Source: Xenopus tropicalis (lineage: Eukaryota; Chordata; Amphibia; Anura; Pipidae). From it: DNA of 64,000 bases. Made by a program: the position numbers and the translations under genes. The DNA lies in contig NC_030681.2 in assembly GCF_000004195.4 (NCBI RefSeq), positions 1,974,547 through 2,038,546 of the forward strand, read 5' to 3'. The notes beneath the pieces were generated by a model. It did not search any database, was not told the DNA's origin, and saw only the letters and a list, made by a program, of their open reading frames with translations. The number at the start of each line of letters is the position of its first letter. Position 1 is the stretch's first letter. Shown piece by piece: positions 22,445 to 32,600 of this stretch.

Positions 22445-23970
22445 TCCCCTCCTGGGGCTGTATCAGCCAATGGGCCCCGGGCTCCATACTGCCCTGTGTG
22501 GGGGGAGCAGGGAATCCCAGCTCGTTGGCTCCTGGGGCTGTATCAGCCAATGGGCCCCGGGCCCCATACTGCCCTGTGTGGGGGGAGCAGGGAATCCCAG
22601 CGCACTGGCTCCTGGGGCTGTATCAGCCAATGGGCCCCGGGCCCCATACTGCCCTGTGTGGGGGGAGCAGGGAATCCCAGCGCGTTGGCTCCTGGGGCTG
22701 TATCAGCCAATGGGCCCCGGGCCCCATACTGCCCTGTGTGGGGGGAGCAGGGAATCCAAGCGCATTGGCTCCTGGGGCTGTATCAGCCAATGGGCCCCGG
22801 GCCCCATACTGCCCTGTGTGGGGGGAGCAGGGAATCCCAGCGCGTTGGCTCCTGGGGCTGTATCAGCCAATGGGCCCCGGGCCCCATACTGCCCTGTGTG
22901 GGGGGAGCAGGGAATCCAAGCGCATTGGCTCCTGGGGCTGTATCAGCCAATGGGCCCCGGGCCCCATACTGCCCTGTGTGGGGGGAGCAGGGAATCCCAG
23001 CGCATTGGCTCCTGGGGCTGTATCAGCCAATGGGCCCCCGGGCCCCATACTGCCCTGTGTGGGGGGAGCAGGGAATCCCAGCGCACTGGCTCCTGGGGCT
23101 GTATCAGCCAATGGGCCCCGGGCCCCATACTGCCCTGTGTGGGGGGAGCAGGGAATCCCAGCGCGTTGGCTCCTGGGGCTGTATCAGCCAATGGGCCCCG
23201 GGCCCCATACTGCCCTGTGTGGGGGGAGCAGGGAATCCAAGCGCATTGGCTCCTGGGGCTGTATCAGCCAATGGGCCCCGGGCCCCATACTGCCCTGTGT
23301 GGTGGGAGCAGGGAATCCCAGCGCGTTGGCTCCTGGGGCTGTATCAGCCAATGGGCCCCGGGCCCCATACTGCCCTGTGTGGGGGGAGCAGGGAATCCCA
23401 GCGCGTTGGCTCCTGGGGCTGTATCAGCCAATGGGCCCCGGGCCCCATACTGCCCTGTGTGGGGGGAGCAGGGAATCCCAGCGCGTTGGCTCCTGGGGCT
23501 GTATCAGCCAATGGGCCCCGGGCCCCATACTGCCCTGTGTGGGGGGAGCAGGGAATCCCAGCGCGTTGGCTCCTGGGGCTGTATCAGCCAATGGGCCCCG
23601 GGCCCCATACTGCCCTGTGTGGGGGGAGCAGGGAATCCAAGCGCATTGGCTCCTGGGGCTGTATCAGCCAATGGGCCCCGGGCCCCATACTGCCCTGTGT
23701 GGGGGGAGCAGGGAATCCCAGCGCACTGGCTCCTGGGGCTGTATCAGCCAATGGGCCCCGGGCCCCATACTGCCCTGTGTGGGGGGAGCAGGGAATCCCA
23801 GCGCGTTGGCTCCTGGGGCTGTATCAGCCAATGGGCCCCGGGCCCCATACTGCCCTGTGTGGGGGGAGCAGGGAATCCCAGCGCGTTGGCTCCTGGGGCT
23901 GTATCAGCCAATGGGCCCCGGGCCCCATACTGCCCTGTGTGGGGGGAGCAGGGAATCCCAGCGCGTTGGG
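22445..23970. repeat. 80-bp minisatellite, 19 copies
   Basis: The unit contains TCCTGGGGCTGTATCAGCCA, ATGGGCCCCGGGCCCCATAC and GGGGGGAGCAGGGAATCCCA. Length is almost invariant; variation is confined to GCGCGTTGG / GCGCACTGG / AAGCGCATTGG. Since 80 is not a multiple of 3 and no plus-strand frame contains a stop, all three forward frames stay open for more than 500 codons. Confidence 0.97.
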
Positions 23971-24864
23971 GGTAGCTGATTGGCAGATCTATGGCAGGGG
24001 AGCAGAATAAGGCAATCTGTGTTTGGTGCCAGGCGTAGCCCACCCTCTGTGCCCAACCCTCTGTGCCCAACCCTCTGTGCCCCCCCTCTGAACCCCACCC
24101 CCTGTGCCCACAGCAGAGATAAGCGAGGGGAGGATCACTTTGTAATGGCTAGTACTGGCAGGCAGCCATATTTGATGAGGGCAGTGTTACTGAAGCCCTT
24201 ACCTCTGTGTGGGTGAGAGATGTGTGTGCGGGGGCAGTGCCCTGGTTATGCCCAGTAATTAGGAGATTGCACTTCCAGGGCCTGAGCAATAGGAACAGAC
24301 GTAGGGAATTAATTAAGGTTAAAGGAGACAAATAGCATAAGTGAACCCCCCTCCCCCAATCTTGTAGGCAATAATGAATAATACATGAGTAGGCCCAGCC
24401 CCATATATTATTGATTAGTTTTCAATCTAACTTATTATGTTACTAATTAATAATATATTAATCATAACTTGTGATGATTATCTGTAACAATGGCCCCTTT
24501 ATTGGGGCTCCATATAGATCCTCTCAGGTCCCTGTCTGGGTTTCATACGAGGGGTGGGCGTGTCCTAACGGTCCCTGTAGCTCCCCTGGGGGATGACGTA
24601 GATGTGCCTGGGGCTTCTGGCGCTCGGCTGCACAACGAATATAAGAAATGCCCCGGGGTGCAGGGAGTACGGGGCACATACCCAGCTCCCATTGCTCAGT
24701 GCTGATCCAGGGAAGAATCTCGCTCAGCCGGGTTGTCTGTCACTCAGAACCGGCCCCAGAGCCTCGTAGGATTGGGTTGGGCCGAAGGAAGGAGGTAGTT
24801 AGAAGCCACTGATGGAAGGATTTATACTCTATATATACAGATATATATCCACTTATTGGGCCAG
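23971..24864. other. Unique intron 1 sequence
   Basis: Includes an AT-rich tract (24395-24480) and short CTGTGCCCA repeats near 24050. No exon recognised. Confidence 0.5.
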
Positions 24865-26690
24865 GACCCCCTCTGTACAGTACAGACCAGACTCCCTCGG
24901 GAGGGCACAGTGCCAGGGGGCCCCTCTGTACAGTACAGACCAGACTCCCTCGGGAGGGTACAGTGCCAGAGGGCCCCTCTGTACAGTACAGACCAGACTC
25001 CCTCGGGAGGGCACAGTGCCAGGGGGCCCCTCTGTACAGTACAGACCAGACTCCCTCGGGAGGGCACAGTGCCAGGGGGCCCCTCTGTACAGTACAGACC
25101 AGACTCCCTCGGGAGGGCACAGTGCCAGAGGGCCCCTCTGTACAGTACAGACCAGACTCCCTCGGGAGGGCACAGTGCCAGGGGGCCCCTCTGTACAGTA
25201 CAGACCAGACTCCCTCGGGAGGGCACAGTGCCAGGGGGCCCCTCTGTACAGTACAGACCAGACTCCCTCGGGAGGGCACAGTGCCAGAGGGCCCCTCTGT
25301 ACAGTACAGACCAGACTCCCTCGGGAGGGCACAGTGCCAGGGGGCCCCTCTGTACAGTACAGACCAGACTCCCTCGGGAGGGCACAGTGCCAGGGGGCCC
25401 CTCTGTACAGTACAGACCAGACTCCCTCGGGAGGGCACAGTGCCAGAGGGCCCCTCTGTACAGTACAGACCAGACTCCCTCGGGAGGGCACAGTGCCAGG
25501 GGGCCCCTCTGTACAGTACAGACCAGACTCCCTCGGGAGGGCACAGTGCCAGGGGGCCCCTCTGTACAGTACAGACCAGACTCCCTCGGGAGGGCACAGT
25601 GCCAGAGGTCCCCTCTGTACAGTACAGACCAGACTCCCTCGGGAGGGCACAGTGCCAGGGGGCCCCTCTGTACAGTACAGACCAGACTCCCTCGGGAGGG
25701 CACAGTGCCAGGGGGCCCCTCTGTACAGTACAGACCAGACTCCCTCGGGAGGGTACAGTGCCAGGGGGCCCCTCTGTACAGTACAGACCAGACTCCCTCG
25801 GGAGGGCACAGTGCCAGGGGGCCCCTCTGTACAGTACAGACCAGACTCCCTCGGGAGGGCACAGTGCCAGGGGGCCCCTCTGTACAGTACAGACCAGACT
25901 CCCTCGGGAGGGTACAGTGCCAGGGGTCCCCTCTGTACAGTACTGACCAGACTCCCTCGGGAGGGCACAGTGCCAGGGGGCCCCTCTGTACAGTACAGAC
26001 CAGACTCCCTCGGGAGGGCACAGTGCCAGGGGGCCCCTCTGTACAGTACAGACCAGACTCCCTCGGGAGGGCACAGTGCCAGGGGGCCCCTCTGTACAGT
26101 ACAGACCAGACTTCCTCGGGAGGGCACAGTGCCAGGGGGCCCCTCTGTACAGTACAGACCAGACTCCCTCGGGAGGGCACAGTGCCAGGGGGCCCCTCTG
26201 TACAGTACAGACCAGACTCCCTCGGGAGGGCACAGTGCCAGGGGGCCCCTCTGTACAGTACTGACCAGACTCCCCCGGGAGGGCACAGTGCCAGGGGGCC
26301 CCTCTGTTCAGTACAGACCAGACTCCCCCGGGAGGGCACAGTGCCAGGGGGCCCCTCTGTTCAGTACAGACCAGACTCCCTCGGGAGGGCACAGTGCCAG
26401 GGACCCCCTCTGTACAGTACAGACCAGACTTCCTCGGGAGGGCACAGTGCCAGGGGGCCCCTCTGTACAGTACAGACCAGACTCCCTCGGGAGGGTACAG
26501 TGCCAGGGACCCCCTCTGTACAGTACAGACCAGACTCCCTCGGGAGGGTACAGTGCCAGGGGGCCCCTCTGTACAGTACAGACCAGACTCCCTCGGGAGG
26601 GCACAGCGCCAGGGGGCCCCTCTGTACATTACAGACCAGACTCCCCCGGGAGGGCACAGTGCCAGGGGGCCCCTCTGTACAGTAGACAGG
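24865..26690. repeat. 53-bp minisatellite with 159-bp higher order
   Basis: The unit combines GAGGGCACAGTGCCAGGGGG, CCCCTCTGTACAGTACAGAC and CAGACTCCCTCGG; about 34 copies. In the left part every third copy carries CCAGAGG instead of CCAGGGG (24967, 25126, 25285, 25444, 25603), a 159-bp higher-order repeat. Open frames on both strands, up to 665 codons, are by-products. Confidence 0.97.
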
Positions 26691-27139
26691 AGGGTACAGA
26701 GATGTTACTGAGGGGGCAGACAGGAATGCCAACCTATTGGGCAGGAGTAAAACACCGGGCTCCCCTGTGCCAGGTCGCACTGCACTTTGTGTATTTTTCT
26801 GCACATTAGGCACAAGCAGCATATTGGCACATTACTTTACAACATGGCATATTGATGGCACAGTTCTGATCCAATTTGTGCCCCCAGTGATCCTTATGGA
26901 GTCCCACGTGGGGGTCTCACCCCACACAAATCAGAAAGCGAAACAGAAATAACCTATGGCACTGTGCCATGTATGCCCATATTAACAGCATTGGGAAAAG
27001 GCAGCAGCCACCCAGACTGGCACCCAATGTGCCCCATTGTGCCAGGAACACAGTGTTCAAGTATTGCCTGATGCCAATGTGTGCAGCCTTTGTTCCCAGA
27101 GTCCCTGATTTGGAACTGTCTGAATAAGCAAAGAGATAC
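26691..27139. other. Unique intron 1 spacer
   Basis: No exon or known element recognised between the 53-bp and 36-bp arrays. Confidence 0.45.
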
Positions 27140-28115
27140 TTACCCCAGGGGCACTCCCCAGTGCCAATGGGATGTCCGGTCCCCTCTGCCAAAGGGATAC
27201 ACCAGGGTGCCAGTTTCCCAGTGTCAAAGGGAAACACCAGGGTGCCATTCCCCCAATGCCAAAGGGATACACCTGGGTGCCATTCCCCCACTGCCAATGG
27301 GATGTCCGGTCCCCTCTGCCAAAGGGATACACCAGGGTGCCATTCCCCCAGTGCCAATGGGATGTCCGGTCCCCTCTGCCAAAGGGATACACCAGGGTGC
27401 CAGTTTCCCAGTGTCAAAGGGAAAGACCAGGGTGCCATTCCCCCACTGCCAAAGGGATACACCTGGGTGCCATTCCCCCACTGCCAATGGGATGTCCGGT
27501 CCCCTCTGCCAAAGGGATACACCAGGGTGCCATTCCCCCAGTGCCAAAGGGATACACCAGGGTGCCATTCCCCCAATGCCAAAGGGATACACCTGGGTGC
27601 CATTCCCCCACTGCCAATGGGATGTCCGGTCCCCTCTGCCAAAGGGATACACCAGGGTGCCATTCCCCCAGTGCCAAAGGGATACACCAGGGTGCCATTC
27701 CCCCAGTGCCAAAGGGATACACCAGGGTGCCATTCCCCCAGTGCCAAAGGGATACACCGGGGTGCCATTCCCCCAGTGCCAAAGGGATACACCAGGGTGC
27801 CATTCCCCCACTGCCAAAGGGATACACCAGGGTGCCATTCCCCCAGTGCCAAAGGGATACACCAGGGTGCCATTCCCCCACTGCCAAAGGAATACACCAG
27901 GGTGCCATTCCCCCACGGCCAAAGGGATACACCAGGGTGCCATTCCCCCAGTGCCAAAGGGATACACCAGGGTGCCATTCCCCCACGGCCAAAGGGATAC
28001 ACCAGGGTGCCATTCCCCCACGGCCAAAGGGATACACCAGGGTGCCATTCCCCCAGTGCCAAAGGGATACACCAGGGTGGCAGTTTCCCAGTGCCAAAGG
28101 GATACACCCAAGGCA
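27140..28115. repeat. 36-bp minisatellite, ~27 copies
   Basis: Built on GCCAAAGGGATACACCAGGG and TGCCATTCCCCCA. The left third alternates with a variant carrying GATGTCCGGTCCCCTCTGCC, which forms longer composite units. The unit is a multiple of 3, so frames stay open without being genes. Confidence 0.95.
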
Positions 28116-28117
28116 GT

Positions 28118-28158
28118 CTGTTCTGTACTGTACAGAGGGGCCCCCTGGCACTGTGCCC
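28118..28158 (-). repeat. Isolated inverted copy of the 53-bp unit
   Basis: A 41-bp segment (TGTACTGTACAGAGG, then CCCCCTGGCACTGTGCCC) is the reverse complement of the core of the 24865-26690 minisatellite unit. It sits alone beside a different array 1.4 kb away. Confidence 0.85.
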
Positions 28159-28979
28159 ATCAGAGAGAGAGTGCCCACACAGACAGTGCCATTTCTATGC
28201 TAAACTTTCCCCTATTTGCTCTTGGGGGGGAGGGGGGGTTAACTGCATTATTAAATCACAGCAACTGCCCAGTATCCTACCCCTGCACTTAGCCATTTGG
28301 GGTACTTATATATATCAGGGCATAAATGCTGCTTCTGTCTGTGGTGCTGGCACCTTTGCCCATTTCTCTTGCACCCCCCCTTCCCCCATATCTCCAGTTC
28401 CCCCAGCAGGGGGGGTGGGGGTATGAGTGTGTATGTAAGGCCAGTGTTTGCCTGGGCGTGTTAGTGTCTCTGGGTCAGACACACCTGGGGGGGGGTATTA
28501 TTTAATGTCCAAGCGGGGCAGGTCCTGTGAGGCGCTTACTGGCCTCATCCCCCCCCCCCTATGCTGAGTAAGCACTCCCCGCTGCTCATCCTATTAAACC
28601 ATCAGCCTGAGATGGGAGAGACCATTGGGCTTATGGGGGGGGGCAGGATCCCAAGGTGACATCTGGAGTGTGTGATTAGATTGGGCTGTAGCCCGGAGCC
28701 AGGCAGCGCGGAGTTACAGCTAATGAGGGCAGGGCTAATTATTGGGCAGGACTAATTACTGGGCAGCCATGCGTTGGCACGTGGCGGTACAGTTGCATGT
28801 GTACAGCAGCTTCCCTGAATATCTGTATCAATTGTATTATTATTGCAAATACTGACCTCAAGAGCTTGCCCTCTAGTCAGAGTTTGGGAACCTCTTGCTG
28901 AACTATAACACCCAGTGGTTTAGCAAAATGCTGTGGGAGGCTAATGAAAGATTCCCTATGCGAATGAGATGCTGCCAAC
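28159..28979. other. Unique intron 1 sequence
   Basis: Several G- and C-runs (28223, 28545, 28635) but no exon or recognised element. Confidence 0.45.
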
Positions 28980-29355
28980 TGTGCAGTGCCAGCCTACAGT
29001 GCCAGCCTATAGTGCCAACTGTGCAGTGCCTGCCTACAGGGCCAACCATGCAGTGCCAGCCTACAGTGCTAACCATGCAGTGCCAGCCTACAGTGCTAAC
29101 CATGCAGTGCCAGCCTACAGTGCTAACCATGCAGTGCCAGCCTACAGTGCTAACCATGCAGTGCCAGCCTACAGTGCCAGCCTATAGTGCCAACTGTGCA
29201 GTGCCTGCCTACAGTGCTAACCATGCAGTGCCAGCCTACAGTGCCAGCCTATAGTGCCAACTGTGCAGTGCCTGCCTGCAGTGCCAGCCTACAGTGCCAA
29301 CCTACAGTGCCAGCCTACAGGGCCAACCATGCAGTGCCAGCCTACGGGGCCAATA
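28980..29355. repeat. ~27-bp minisatellite ending 50 bp before exon 2
   Basis: Units combine CAGTGCCAGCCTACAGTGC and TAACCATG or CAACTGTG. It ends just before the polypyrimidine tract of the first tmem63b coding exon. Confidence 0.9.
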
Positions 29356-29403
29356 TGCAGTGCCATATTCTTCTCTCCTCATTGCTGTGTTTTATTTTCC
29401 TAG

Positions 29404-29422
29404 GTCAGAAAATGAAATAATC
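29404..29422 (+). other. tmem63b 5'UTR part of exon 2 with 2-codon uORF
   Basis: The acceptor TTTTCCTAG ends at 29403. The 19-nt leader contains ATGAAATAA at 29412-29420, a complete Met-Lys-stop reading frame ending 2 nt before the main ATG. The main ATG has A at -3. Confidence 0.7.
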
Positions 29423-29614
29423 ATGACCCCATTTGTTCTTGGCACCCTGGCATCTATGGGCACCACAGCAGCAGCGTCCTGCACGGGCTCGTCCTGCAAC
29501 AATGCCACAACTAGGGATTATTGCTACAGTGCCCGCATCCGCAGCACCGTGCTACAGGGCCTGCCCTTCGGGGGGGTACCAACTGTCCTTGCACTGGATT
29601 TTATGTGTTTCCTG
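29423..29614 (+). CDS. tmem63b: tmem63b coding exon 1 (aa 1-64)
   Basis: Starts [10 protein letters not shown]; contains [20 protein letters not shown], strongly conserved in TMEM63B. Donor CTG|GTAAGT, phase 0. It would be exon 2 of the gene. Confidence 0.95.
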
Positions 29615-32600
29615 GTAAGTGTGGGGTGGGCATGGTACCCCTTGTAAGCAGCAGTCCTGCCCTGCTTTATGGCTGAGATTCTAGCTATCTGTATAACAGA
29701 GCATTCTGTCACAGTGGCACAGATCCTATCCCCCCCCCCATTGTAAGCAGCAGTCCTGCCCTGCTTTATGGCTGAGATTCTAGCTATCTGTATAACAGAG
29801 CATTCTGTCACAGTGGCACAGATCCTATCTGATCCCCCCCCATTGTAAGCAGCAGTCCTGCCCTGCTTTATGGCTGAGATTCTAGCTATCTGTATAACAG
29901 AGCATTCTGTCACAGTGGCACAGATCCTATCTGATCCCCCCATTGTAAGCAGCAGTCCTGCCCTGCTTTATGGCTGAGATTCTAGCTATCTGTATAACAG
30001 AGCATTCTGTCACAGTGGCACAGATCCTATCTGATCCCCCCATTGTAAGCAGCAGTCCTGCCCTGCTTTATGGCTGAGATTCTAGCTATCTGTATAACAG
30101 AGCATTCTGTCACAGTGGCACAGATCCTATCTGATCCCCCCATTGTAAGCAGCAGTCTTGCCCTGCTTTATGGCTGAGATTCTAGCTATCTGTATAACAG
30201 AGCATTCTGTCACAGTGGCACAGATCCTATCTGATCCCCCCCATTGTAAGCAGCAGTCCTGCCCTGCTTTATGGCTGAGATTCTAGCTATCTGTATAACA
30301 GAGCATTCTGTCACAGTGGCACAGATCCTATCTGATCCCCCCATTGTAAGCAGCAGTCCTGCCCTGCTTTATGGCTGAGATTCTAGCTATCTGTATAACA
30401 GAGCATTCTGTCACAGTGGCACAGATCCTATCTGATCCCCCCATTGTAAGCAGCAGTCCTGCCCTGCTTTATGGCTGAGATTCTAGCTATCTGTATAACA
30501 GAGCATTCTGTCATAGTGGCACAGATCCTATCTGACCCCCCCCCCATTGTAAGCAGCAGTCCTGCCCTGCTTTATGGCTGAGATTCTAGCTATCTGTATA
30601 ACAGAGCATTCTGTCACAGTGGCACAGATCCTATCTGATCCCCCCATTGTAAGCAGCAGTCCTGCCCTGCTTTATGGCTGAGATTCTAGCTATCTGTATA
30701 ACAGAGCATTCTGTCACAGTGGCACAGATCCTATCTGACCCCCCCCCCCCCCCCCCATTGCTGACTTGTCACTCTATTCCAGGCCCTTGGCTGCTGGGGT
30801 TTATCACAAGGGCAGGCTGTGCCCCCTCCCATGATGAGTAGTTGCCAATAAGAGGCACAAGGGCTGTGAGTCACATTCAGACGGTCCCTGTGAGTGGCAG
30901 TTGGGGGGGGGGGGGCAGATATAAGATATATACTGGGTTAATGGGGCTTTTACATTGTTAGAGGGAGGGGCCTCACAGCATGCAAAGCATTCTGGCTAAT
31001 TAGGGATCAGATGACATGCCTGCTGCAGCCCGCACTGGTAGCTCTGTAGCGCAGGAGTATGACAAGCTTTTGGCACCTTATGGGGGACATTAGTTGGACC
31101 CCCACCCTGTGCGTTTAGCAGTGTGTGAGGCAAAAGTGTAACTGTACCAAGCGCTCCCTTATCTAACTGAGCTGTGCCGTGTGGCACCGACTGATAAGCC
31201 CTCCCCCCCCCCCCAGGGGCAGCCTATCTGTCTCTGTCACCCCTCACTAACTGTCATATTAACCCTATGGGCAGAGCAGTACTGATGGTACCAGTCAGGG
31301 AGCCCTTTTCCCCTGGCACGAGCCCCACACGTATATATGCCAAGCAACCCAGTAATGAGTGACGTGTTTCCTAGTGGCAACTGCTTAGGGGCAAAGTGTC
31401 AGAGACATGAGGAAGGAGGTCCCTGGCCTGCGGAGCTTACAATCTTAATTTGCCTTTCTTTCCTGTCTCCCCAGGCACTGCTCTTTGTTTTCTCTGTCCT
31501 AAGGAAAGTAGCGTGGGATTATGGGAGGCTGGCGCTGGTTACGGATGCAGACAGGTGAGTTGGCACCCACAGGGCTGGGGGGGTGATTGCTTCTGTGCCA
31601 CGGGGTAGGCATGGGTGCCCCAGGCATGTAGCTGCATTTAGGGTGCCTACACCCACGGGGGCTGTTCCATTTTACTCCCCACGTGCAGATTCTGCGAGAG
31701 AAAATTGCAGGGCAGGCGTCATGTTTTTTCCCTTGCAGAGCGGGTTCTCCTGGCAGAGCAGGGCGGGTACCGGCAGCACCGGGCAGAGGGCTGCTGGGAG
31801 TTTCTGGACAAGCGAGTACTTACAGCAGATTGGACCCATTTTAACTCAGTTTTTATGTTATTTTCTGTGTTTGAACCCAGACAGCGGCGTCAGCGAGTCC
31901 CTCAAGAGGAGCACGAATAGTATGTTGTAACTCTCTCCTTGTGGTACCCCTACTGTCACTTTAACTGCCCCCTCTGTGGTGTCTCTTCCACTAACTGTCC
32001 TGGCTGCACTCTCTGTATGTGGGCACAGAAAGCACCTGTCCCAAGCCTGGCACTCATATACTGGAACCCACGGGCCTATATACCTCCAGTAACAGGAAGT
32101 TCCTGCTGGAATAGAATGTTGGCACAGGAAGTGCACTGTGCAAAGGGAATTCCCTCCCCCTGACTGCTGAAGAGAGAACATGAAACTCCCTGCACCTTTC
32201 CATGTACAGTATCAGAACATTGTAGGTGCCCCTGGGGGGGGGGGTAGTTGTACCAGCTGGGCGCACTCCTGGCCAATCAGACTTTTGGGACCGGTGCTTT
32301 GCTGCATTTTGGGGTTGGACGGACCTGTGACTCCTAGTTCCTCTCTGCCTCTCGGGGTAACAAGTACTAACTTCTGTCTCTCCCAATCAGATCTCTGAGT
32401 GATTTAACCACTTAACTACCAGCGGTTTCCCCCTCCTGCAGTGCGTCCGTGGCTTGGGGGCCCCTTCTAACCAATGTCTTCCTTCCACGCAGCGTGGCCT
32501 CCGCGATGCACTCCGATAACCACGACCGCTACGAGCGCCTCACCTCCGTCTCCAGCTCCGTGGACTTCGAGCAGCGCGACAACGTGAGTGCATGCTGGGA

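Noticed and set aside
22342..24010. Three overlapping forward frames of 500+ codons
   Set aside because: All are the 80-bp repeat; identical content in all three frames shows a composition effect, not coding.
24740..26809. Long open frames on both strands (up to 665 codons)
   Set aside because: They consist only of the 53-bp minisatellite read in shifting frames; no domain, and the unit lacks stops on both strands.
31738..31830. Possible extra tmem63b exon after CCTTGCAG at 31738
   Set aside because: Translation does not resemble TMEM63 in any frame, and the 39-nt exon at 31881 supplies the expected residues with the right phase.
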